This document shows positions 1 through 5,291 of a stretch of 5,291 nucleotides of DNA, one piece after another (the first letter of the stretch is position 1; each line of letters starts with the position of its first letter). This stretch comes from Candidatus Woesearchaeota archaeon (GTDB taxonomy: Archaea > Nanobdellota > Nanobdellia > Woesearchaeales > CG1-02-33-12), in the NCBI GenBank assembly GCA_003561825.1, contig PWVO01000206.1, forward strand, positions 1 through 5,291. The letters are read 5' to 3'. The notes beneath the pieces are model-generated. The model searched no databases and was not told the DNA's origin. It worked only from the letters and a program-made list of their open reading frames with translations. The position numbers and the translations under genes are program-made.

Positions 1-2198
1 TTGATGCAGACTGCAGGTATATGCTTAATACTCTTCCTTCTTACACAAGAATGACGCCTTTTGATGTTAGTGGAGAAAAAACACACATCATACACAGCTT
101 TGATGAGCTTTTGCCCAATGAATACGGCACGCTGTATGTAAGATGCATAGAGCAATACAGGGATCCAAATGCTAATGAGAGATATTCTTTTTATATTGGA
201 GTGGATACAGTTGTCCCTGAGATTACGAGAATAAGGGTGCTTAGGCCAGACGGCACTCAGGGGCCTCTTATTGAAAGGGATGAAAACAACAAGGTATTGG
301 GGAATTTTGTTGTCCTAACAAATAAAGACACAATATGCAGATATGACCCAGAGTCAGAAGACTTTGACTCAATGGCCTACAAATTCAGGGGATTTGACGA
401 ATATGATTTCAGAACCTCGCACCAGAATGGGCTTGTTCTTGAGCCAGTTAATGGAAATTACAGGTATTGCGCAGCATGCATGAGCAGGTCAGAGCTTGTT
501 TCAGAAACAAGATGCATTGATTTTTCAGTGGACTTAGATGCAGACATGACAATTGAAAGCAAAACACCAGAATATACAAACCAGTCCAGAATCACTCTTT
601 CAGTTGTGACAAACAAGGCAGCAGAATGCTTTTTTGGAAAGCAAAGTGGTAACTTGCCTCATCCTTTCTTAACAACTTCAGGGTATAGCCACTCTTTTGA
701 TTTTATTGGTTTAGAAGACGGCCATTACTTATATTATGCTGGATGCTTTGGGCTGGAAGGCGAGAGGTCCGGGATTATTGACATCCAGTTTACAGTTGAC
801 ACAAAGCCTGTAAAATCCCCAAATGTCAAGCTTACTGATATAAGAGGGAATATGTCTGTATCATACCTTAATGACACTCTTTTTGGCCAGTGGTGGATAC
901 CTGAGAATGACAAGCCAATATCTGGCATTGACATTTACAAGTATATTCTTATTGAAAAATCCTCAGAGCAGGAAGTTTTTAGCTGGAGAGAAACAACAAT
1001 TGGAGGGCAAACAGACTCAGACAGAAAAAGGATAATAGATATTGAGCTTAATGACAAAGAGGAATATTACTTAAAGGCTGTTGTGAGAAACAATGCCGGA
1101 ACATTAAGCTCCCCGGGAACAAGCAATTCAATACTTATAGATGTATCTTTGCTACCTCCTGATTGCGAGTTTATCTGCGGCGGGGAATGCCCTCCATGCG
1201 ATGTTGGCGGGCCCTGCCTTAGTGATGATGACTGCATTACTGGCTTCTGCCACCCGGATCTTAGAAAGTGCACAGTGCCAACATGCACTGATGGAATTAA
1301 GAACCAGGACGAGACAGATATTGACTGCGGAGGAAGCATCTGCGATCCATGCGGCTATGATTCAAGATGCAGAGTTGACTCAGACTGCGAGTCAGGGGTG
1401 TGCAGAAACGGCAGGTGCATTGGCCTGGACCCCTGTGCTGACGGCTGTTCTGAAGGAGAAAAATGCAAAAGCCATGATGACTGCATAGGCAACTTGAGAT
1501 GCGTGCAGGGAGTATGCAGGGATGTTTCCCCGAATATTATAGCATCAAAAAAGTATTCCTGCCGCGAAGATGGAGTTTGTGTTGAGGATCCTCAGGGCCA
1601 GTTTTCAAGCCTTGATGAATGCAGGATAAGGTGCAGGCCAGCTGACCCAATAATTGATGACTATGTTCCAGAGCCGCCAGCTAAGCCAAGATTTCCTTTG
1701 TTTTTGCTTATACTTGGCATAATCCTTGTTGCAGCAGGATCTGGCTACGTAATCTATAAGAAATACTTCAGAAAAGCCAAAAAAACAGGATCTGGAAGAA
1801 ATTTTAAGCAGATTAATTTTGGCCAGCCTCCATTAAGAAGGCTATACAGGCCAGGATCAAAAAAACACCCTCTTGGCCAGAGGCAAAAGATAGCTGCAGA
1901 AAACATAAAAAAAGACAGAGTGCTTTTCAAAGATCATGATAAAGTATTTGCAACATTTGAATCAAAGCCAGGGGCCCGGAAAGATGCTGCTGAAAAAACA
2001 ATTACCAGGGATCCATCCCCGAAGCAAGATCCTGGTTTCAAAAGCCCTGCTTCTGGCCAGCAGGAAGATGCAAAAAAAAGAAAAGAAGTGAAAAAGAAAC
2101 CCCCTTCTAAGAAGAAAAAGTCTGAAGATGTTTTTGCTGAGCTGAACAGAATAGCAAAAGAAGAGCTTAAGAGATATGAGAAAAAGCCAAAAAAGTAG
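1..2198 (+). CDS. Large cysteine-rich, membrane-anchored surface protein (5' end outside the window)
   Basis: Partial gene. The frame is open to the left edge, and the codons before the ATG at 21 read DADCRY, which completes a repeat motif seen twice more, so that ATG is internal. Residues below count from it. Three repeats of about 85-90 residues (up to about 70, 90-176, 177-260) each carry an early Cys (CRY, CRY, CFF) and a late aromatic-rich Cys motif (YVRC, YCAAC, YYAGC), suggesting disulfide-closed beta-sandwiches. A fibronectin-III-like segment follows (about 260-375). Next is a block with 26 cysteines (about 382-538), including the modules CLSDDDC, CRVDSDC and CKSHDDC and the motif CTDGIKNQDETDIDCGG. 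One membrane helix (about 560-580) precedes a tail of about 140 residues rich in lysine and without cysteine, hence cytoplasmic. The exact role is unknown; an adhesin or surface-scaffold function is inferred. Eleven nt separate it from the pilin-like genes downstream. Confidence 0.85.
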   Translation, partial: DADCRYMLNTLPSYTRMTPFDVSGEKTHIIHSFDELLPNEYGTLYVRCIEQYRDPNANERYSFYIGVDTVVPEITRIRVLRPDGTQGPLIERDENNKVLGNFVVLTNKDTICRYDPESEDFDSMAYKFRGFDEYDFRTSHQNGLVLEPVNGNYRYCAACMSRSELVSETRCIDFSVDLDADMTIESKTPEYTNQSRITLSVVTNKAAECFFGKQSGNLPHPFLTTSGYSHSFDFIGLEDGHYLYYAGCFGLEGERSGIIDIQFTVDTKPVKSPNVKLTDIRGNMSVSYLNDTLFGQWWIPENDKPISGIDIYKYILIEKSSEQEVFSWRETTIGGQTDSDRKRIIDIELNDKEEYYLKAVVRNNAGTLSSPGTSNSILIDVSLLPPDCEFICGGECPPCDVGGPCLSDDDCITGFCHPDLRKCTVPTCTDGIKNQDETDIDCGGSICDPCGYDSRCRVDSDCESGVCRNGRCIGLDPCADGCSEGEKCKSHDDCIGNLRCVQGVCRDVSPNIIASKKYSCREDGVCVEDPQGQFSSLDECRIRCRPADPIIDDYVPEPPAKPRFPLFLLILGIILVAAGSGYVIYKKYFRKAKKTGSGRNFKQINFGQPPLRRLYRPGSKKHPLGQRQKIAAENIKKDRVLFKDHDKVFATFESKPGARKDAAEKTITRDPSPKQDPGFKSPASGQQEDAKKRKEVKKKPPSKKKKSEDVFAELNRIAKEELKRYEKKPKK

Positions 2199-2209
2199 CA
2201 GGTTTTAGA

Positions 2210-3172
2210 ATGGCGCCAAAAAAAGGAGTGATAGAGGTACAGTTTAACTGGATTTTTATTCTTATAGCAGGAGCTCTCATACTTGGCTTTTTTGGCGCAG
2301 TTATTATGAGAAGCAGGCCAATAGCTGAAGACATGCTTGCAGAGCCAATACTCACAAGCATGAATGCTATCATAACAAGCACAGGCATAAGCACAAGAAC
2401 AGCAATGTTTGTTGAAATCCCTGAGGAAAAAATATCTTTCAGCTGTGAAAGGTTTTCAGTCGGGGCATTCTCTCAGCCAATACCTGAAACAAACATAGTT
2501 TTTGCCCCAAGCGAGACAGAAGGCAGTTTTCTTATAGCATGGGCATTTGACTTTAATATTCCCCACCACATAACTAATTTTCTTTTTATTACTTCACCTG
2601 ACAAAAGATATGTTTTTTTAGACCCCTCAAACTCGCAGGAAGTACAGAGGATTTATGACCTTATCCCCAGCCATGTGAGAAAGCAGAAATTTAGCACACA
2701 GCATTTTTCAGTGGATGGCTCTTCTGAAACAAGGATTGTATTTTTTAGCTCAGCAGGCATGCCTTCAGGCATCCAGCACGATGTCCAGGATGGGATTTCT
2801 GCAATAAGAGTTGATACATCATCAAACAAGGTTTATTTTTATGAAAGAACAGATTCAGGGATAGTTGAAAAAGAAGCAGATTACTTTGGTGATGCAATGC
2901 TGCTTGGCGCAGTTTTCAGCCAGGATTTTGAGGACTATGAATGCAATGTAAGAAAGATAATTAAAAAAATAAATGTTGTTAACAGGGTTTATCACAGAAG
3001 AACAGCTAGGCTGCAGCAGGCTTATCCTGCTTATTGCTATTATGTCCCAAATCATTTTCCGCACCAAATCACTTCTTTAAGTGCCTCACTCCCTCAGCTT
3101 ATCAACAGCAAAAATCTTTTAGAGCAATACAGCAGAGAGCTGGACAAGCGCTCATGCCCCCCTGTTTACTAA
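2210..3172 (+). CDS. Pilin-like / class III signal-anchored extracytoplasmic protein (320 aa)
   Basis: I do not recognise a named family. The N-terminus MAPKKG-VIEVQFNW followed by a hydrophobic helix (about residues 11-33) resembles an archaeal class III (prepilin) signal: a short basic leader, a small residue as possible cleavage site, then a helix that would form the filament core or an anchor. The remaining ~285 residues are a soluble, probably extracytoplasmic domain with four cysteines (in FSCERF, YECNVRK, AYCYY and the C-terminal RSCPPVY), enough for two disulfides. It is longer than a typical pilin, so a minor or tip pilin, or a plain signal-anchored surface protein, are both possible. 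The ATG at 2210 follows the upstream stop by 11 nt and has a weak AGGT Shine-Dalgarno-like sequence at 2200-2203. Its stop is one base before the next gene, which supports an operon. Confidence 0.82.
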   Translation: MAPKKGVIEVQFNWIFILIAGALILGFFGAVIMRSRPIAEDMLAEPILTSMNAIITSTGISTRTAMFVEIPEEKISFSCERFSVGAFSQPIPETNIVFAPSETEGSFLIAWAFDFNIPHHITNFLFITSPDKRYVFLDPSNSQEVQRIYDLIPSHVRKQKFSTQHFSVDGSSETRIVFFSSAGMPSGIQHDVQDGISAIRVDTSSNKVYFYERTDSGIVEKEADYFGDAMLLGAVFSQDFEDYECNVRKIIKKINVVNRVYHRRTARLQQAYPAYCYYVPNHFPHQITSLSASLPQLINSKNLLEQYSRELDKRSCPPVY

Positions 3173-3173
3173 A

Positions 3174-3659
3174 ATGAAAAAAGCCCAGATAAGGATGTTT
3201 GAAACAATTGCAGTATTGTTCATATTCATTCTGCTTATAGGGTTTGGGCTGGTTTTTTATTCAAGAATGCACAGCCAGGGAATGTTTGATCGCAGGGAAG
3301 AGAGGTATGAAAAGCATGCAATTGAGGTTGCGCAGGCAGCAGTATCACTTCCAGAGCTCAAGTGCTCTTCATACAACACAGTTGTTTCTGACTGCATAGA
3401 TTATCTAAAGGCCGAGGCATTTATCGAGGCAGTTAGCCAAAACCCTGGCTTAAAGAATGAGTATTATTTTGACCTTTTTGGCTACAGCAGGATTGAATTC
3501 AGGGAGATCTTTCCTGGTGGAAGTGTTTTTGTAATATATGATTTTGTGCCGGAAGATATTGTCTCAAGATCAACTTTTAACACTCCAATGTCATTATATT
3601 ATCCAAGCAGGAGGACATACTCACTTGGGATGTTTACTGTAGAAGTGTATGAAATATGA
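3174..3659 (+). CDS. Small pilin-like protein with KKA-Q type leader (161 aa)
   Basis: The protein begins MKKA-QIRMFE, followed by an uninterrupted hydrophobic helix at about residues 9-29. Known archaeal prepilins cleaved by EppA-type peptidases often have KKG/KKA before a glutamine at mature position +1, and this start fits that pattern; the glutamate falls at +6 rather than +5. The body of about 130 residues has two cysteines (KCSSYNTVVSDC), then a stretch rich in aromatic and beta-favouring residues ending GMFTVEVYEI, consistent with a small pilin head. The start follows the previous stop by a single base with no clear ribosome site, so translational coupling is likely. The last codons overlap the next gene by 4 nt (ATGA). 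A type IV pilin-like or pseudopilin subunit is inferred from the leader and context; no specific family was recognised. Confidence 0.82.
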   Translation: MKKAQIRMFETIAVLFIFILLIGFGLVFYSRMHSQGMFDRREERYEKHAIEVAQAAVSLPELKCSSYNTVVSDCIDYLKAEAFIEAVSQNPGLKNEYYFDLFGYSRIEFREIFPGGSVFVIYDFVPEDIVSRSTFNTPMSLYYPSRRTYSLGMFTVEVYEI

Positions 3660-4147
3660 AGCAGAAAAAATCACAGATGGAAATAATGGGTGTTGCAATA
3701 ATTGTTGTTCTTTTGATACTTGGACTTCTGCTTTTTTTGAGATTCAGCTCAGTTGAAAGGCCAGCAACTCTTAAGGAGCCTTTCCAGAGGGCTGAACTTG
3801 CTTCCAGCACACTTAACACCCTTCTCCGTACCACAACAGGATGTGGGAGAAGCTCAGTTGCTGAGCTTTACCAGGACTGTGTTGGGCCGCAAAAGATTTT
3901 CTGCGAGAATTCAGATGGGGAAAAGATTAGCTCATGCGAATATGCTAATGGCTTTGTGCGAATTGCCTTAATGGAAACAATTGGCGAACTTAAAAGGCAC
4001 TATGATTTCAGGGTTTCTCACGGCTCTGATGGTGTAGTGGTTTATCAGATTGGAGATTGCGGCAATTTTGTTGACAAAGACTCAAGCAGGTATATAATTG
4101 CCGGCACTGAACAGCATATTGCCTTTACACTGGATATATGCGGATGA
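3656..4147 (+). CDS. Small pilin-like protein with KKS-QME leader and six cysteines (163 aa)
   Basis: The N-terminus is MKQKKS-QMEIMG followed by a hydrophobic helix at about residues 10-30, the third KK-small-residue leader in a row in this operon. The outer domain of about 130 residues contains six cysteines (TGCGRSS, YQDC, FCEN, SCEY, GDCGN and the C-terminal DICG), which could form three disulfides. This fits an oxidising, extracytoplasmic location. The start overlaps the upstream stop as ATGA, so it is probably translated by coupling. The third lysine-adjacent residue is serine rather than the usual glycine or alanine, so cleavage by a prepilin peptidase is less certain than for its neighbour; it could stay uncleaved as a signal anchor. 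It appears to be the last gene of the operon, followed by a T-rich tract. No named family was recognised. Confidence 0.82.
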   Translation: MKQKKSQMEIMGVAIIVVLLILGLLLFLRFSSVERPATLKEPFQRAELASSTLNTLLRTTTGCGRSSVAELYQDCVGPQKIFCENSDGEKISSCEYANGFVRIALMETIGELKRHYDFRVSHGSDGVVVYQIGDCGNFVDKDSSRYIIAGTEQHIAFTLDICG

Positions 4148-4165
4148 TTTTCTTTATTTATATTT
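4148..4165 (+). terminator. T-rich tract after the pilin-like operon, possible archaeal terminator
   Basis: Directly after the TGA at 4145-4147 lies a pyrimidine/T-dominated stretch (TTTTCTTTATTTATATTT). Archaeal transcription often ends at oligo-T tracts in the coding strand without a strong hairpin, and none is seen here. It could also serve as promoter-upstream DNA or hold an alternative TATA element. Confidence 0.35.
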
Positions 4166-4173
4166 GGCATTTA

Positions 4174-4190
4174 ACAAAAAAGCTTAAATA
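4174..4190 (+). promoter_or_regulatory. Archaeal BRE/TATA promoter for the second cysteine-rich membrane protein
   Basis: An A-rich BRE-like stretch (ACAAAAAAG) runs directly into CTTAAATA at 4183-4190, a good match to an archaeal TATA box. Its centre lies about 27 bp before position 4214, the usual distance from TATA to the transcription start. This predicts a nearly leaderless mRNA beginning at the ATG at 4214. A weaker TATA-like element, TTTATATT at 4157-4164, would similarly place a start near the ATG at 4190, but its upstream sequence is T-rich rather than BRE-like. Confidence 0.5.
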
Positions 4191-4213
4191 TGCAGCATCT
4201 ATCTGAAATAAAA

Positions 4214-4999
4214 ATGGCTAGCCAGAAGATTATTAAATGGGTTAAATGGGCTTCCTCAAAAGGCTATTCAAGAAAGCAGATTCATAAATACCTTATCAAG
4301 AAAGGACTTAACCCGCAGCAGATAAGAGAGATTTTAGGATATCTCAGGCCTAAGATGAAGCCAAAGGCAAGCCAAGCAATTAAGCCAGTTCTTCCTGAAA
4401 AAAATAAACCTCCTGCAGCCAAACAAAAAACTTCCGGCAAAGTAAAGCAAGAAAAAGAAAAAACACCTTTTAAAAAAATTGAAATTTTTGCTTCAGGCAT
4501 AAGCAAACAGTTTAAAGAAAAAATAATAGATGACAAAAAAAACAGCACCATCTTTTTTGCAGCCTCTTCTGTTGCATTAATACTATTGGTATCATTAGCA
4601 TCTTTCTGGGCATTTTCAGGCCCATCCCTGGCTGAAATAGATGCTGATGAAAACTCTCTGGGATGCAGATCTGATGCAGACTGCCCTGGAGAGCAAAAAT
4701 GCGCAAATAATGAATGCACTGGCCCTGAATGCGGCGATTGCCAGTACATTGATGATTATGTCTGCGTTGATTATGAGTGCTGCTATGATGAGGACTGCGA
4801 TGACGGGAATGAAGATACAATAAGCAAGTGCATTAATCCAGGCACAATAAATGCAGAATGCGTCTCATATGACATAGAAGAAGATTATGCTGAGCCAGAT
4901 CCTGAAGAAGAGCCAGAAAAAACCACAGAACAACCAAAGCGAAAGGAAGAAAAGCCAGTAAAGGACCATGATGCACAGGTAATAATCACTTTTGAATAA
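4214..4999 (+). CDS. Cysteine-rich, single-pass membrane protein with N-terminal cytoplasmic helical domain (261 aa)
   Basis: I chose the ATG at 4214 because the best TATA box (4183-4190) is about 27 bp upstream; the in-frame ATG at 4190 would add eight residues and overlaps that box. Residues about 4-46 form a small amphipathic helical domain with the pattern GYS-x3-I-x3-L-x3-GL-x4-I, like short helical domains found at protein ends in many archaeal and CPR genomes. A lysine-rich linker (47-112) leads to one membrane helix (113-136). Beyond it are 12 cysteines in about 66 residues (151-216), including CRSDADC, CGDC, ECCYDEDC and an ISKC motif, and then an acidic Glu/Pro-rich tail. There is no cysteine before the helix. 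The lysine-rich side inside and the Cys-rich side outside give the reverse topology of the surface protein at the left end, with the same cysteine module. Function unknown; a surface anchor or receptor is inferred. Confidence 0.8.
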   Translation: MASQKIIKWVKWASSKGYSRKQIHKYLIKKGLNPQQIREILGYLRPKMKPKASQAIKPVLPEKNKPPAAKQKTSGKVKQEKEKTPFKKIEIFASGISKQFKEKIIDDKKNSTIFFAASSVALILLVSLASFWAFSGPSLAEIDADENSLGCRSDADCPGEQKCANNECTGPECGDCQYIDDYVCVDYECCYDEDCDDGNEDTISKCINPGTINAECVSYDIEEDYAEPDPEEEPEKTTEQPKRKEEKPVKDHDAQVIITFE

Positions 5000-5019
5000 T
5001 TTTCCTTAAGAAAATTCTC
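5000..5019. terminator. Short convergent intergenic gap with imperfect inverted repeat
   Basis: Only 20 bp separate two convergent stop codons. The gap contains TTTTC (5000-5004) and its complement GAAAA (5010-5014) around a 5-base loop, giving T-runs on both strands. This could act as a weak bidirectional terminator, but the stem is only five base pairs and AT-rich, so the call is tentative. Confidence 0.25.
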
Positions 5020-5277
5020 TTATGATTCCAGCCATTTGCTGTGCCCAAGCTGGATAAGAAGGCCTATGCCTAATTTTTCAAGGCCCTGCGGCACATCGCA
5101 TGCTCCAAAGCAGGTTCCTGCCCAGATAATCACTTTTGCATCTGTTTTTTCTTCAATGATTTCCTGTATTGCTTTGGCAAAAGGCTTCAGGCCGTCAGGA
5201 AGCTGTATGCAGACAAGCTTTGCCTTGCTTTTTTTGATCTCCAAAACTGCTTTTTCAAGCTCAAGGTCATATTCCAT
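5020..5277 (-). CDS. dph2: N-terminal fragment of diphthamide synthase Dph2 (85 aa, truncated or split)
   Basis: The protein matches the first domain of archaeal Dph2, the noncanonical radical-SAM [4Fe-4S] enzyme that moves a 3-amino-3-carboxypropyl group from SAM to a histidine of elongation factor 2, the first step of diphthamide synthesis. Visible hallmarks are the IQLPDGL strand-loop (residues 24-30), CFGACD (56-61; Cys60 aligns with the first cluster cysteine, in YGACD of the Pyrococcus enzyme) and LGHS (77-80). Full-length archaeal Dph2 is about 330-340 residues with three domains, each supplying one cluster cysteine. This one stops at 85, just after the GHS motif, so two of three cysteines are missing. 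The other two minus-strand frames also reach stops soon after 5020 and show no Dph2 continuation. It may be a pseudogene, a split gene with the rest elsewhere, or a domain-only paralogue. No ribosome site is visible in the 14 bases upstream. Confidence 0.75.
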   Translation of the reverse strand: MEYDLELEKAVLEIKKSKAKLVCIQLPDGLKPFAKAIQEIIEEKTDAKVIIWAGTCFGACDVPQGLEKLGIGLLIQLGHSKWLES

Positions 5278-5291
5278 TACGCATAAAAATA

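Noticed and set aside
1067..1488. Overlapping open frames on both strands inside the Cys-rich block (1067-1339 minus, 1141-1488 plus)
   Set aside because: They are shadows of the real frame. The main frame has clear domain logic across this region, and the alternatives have no recognisable motif or start signal.
2167..2394. Minus-strand hydrophobic open frame over the start of the 320-aa gene
   Set aside because: It is the antisense of the membrane-helix and leader region, where hydrophobic codons also give hydrophobic antisense peptides. It has no start signal and conflicts with the operon layout.
4672..4684. 13-bp direct repeat TGATGCAGACTGC, also at positions 2-14
   Set aside because: Both copies encode the same DADC tetrapeptide in Cys-containing motifs. 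Shared codon choice in short peptide motifs explains it without a mobile or regulatory repeat.
4282..4823. Minus-strand frames at 4282-4749 and 4512-4820 and a plus-strand frame at 4641-4823
   Set aside because: They lie wholly inside the Cys-rich membrane protein gene, whose frame has a promoter, a membrane helix and ordered cysteine modules. The minus-strand frames also do not continue Dph2.
4870..5022. Frameshifted continuation of Dph2 into the minus strand below position 5020
   Set aside because: Both other minus-strand frames meet stop codons within a short distance past the Dph2 stop, and the peptides before them have no Dph2 character.

Overview
The window looks like part of an archaeal genome, most likely a DPANN-type lineage (Woesearchaeota/Pacearchaeota-like). 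The reasons are a Dph2-type diphthamide gene fragment (an archaeal/eukaryotic family), archaeal BRE/TATA-like promoter sequence, several proteins starting with class III (prepilin-like) signal sequences of the KK[G/A/S] type, arginine mostly encoded by AGA/AGG, and cysteine-rich surface proteins of a kind common in these genomes. The phylum assignment is inference, because no ribosomal or other marker gene is present.

Positions 1-4147 hold four tightly packed plus-strand genes that look like one operon. The first is the 3' part of a large surface protein that enters from the left edge. It has three beta-sandwich-like repeats, a fibronectin-III-like domain, a block of about 157 residues with 26 cysteines, one membrane helix near its C-terminal third, and a long lysine-rich cytoplasmic tail. 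Eleven bases later come three consecutive genes (2210-3172, 3174-3659, 3656-4147). Each encodes a protein with a short KK[G/A/S] leader, one N-terminal hydrophobic helix and an outer domain with an even number of cysteines. They resemble type IV pilin-like or minor-pilin-like subunits. Spacing is 11 nt, 1 nt, then a 4-nt ATGA overlap, so they are probably translated together.

Positions 4148-4213 form the only real intergenic control region on this strand: a T-rich tract that may end the operon, then an archaeal promoter. This drives a gene of about 261 codons for a second cysteine-rich membrane protein. Its topology is opposite to that of the first gene: a small helical domain and lysine-rich linker inside, a membrane helix, then a 12-cysteine module and acidic tail outside. 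The two proteins share the same C-x5-C-x4/5-C-x4-6-C cysteine module.

At the right end, convergent and only 20 bp away, lies a minus-strand gene for just the first part of Dph2 (85 residues). It has an N-terminal domain cysteine motif but no remainder, so it is a truncated or split diphthamide enzyme.

Together, genes 1-5 read as a cell-surface assembly: two disulfide-rich anchored proteins flanking a trio of pilin-like subunits. A role in attachment or cell-cell (host) contact is a reasonable hypothesis but is not demonstrated by the sequence. No RNA genes, CRISPR arrays, insertion sequences or origins were seen.
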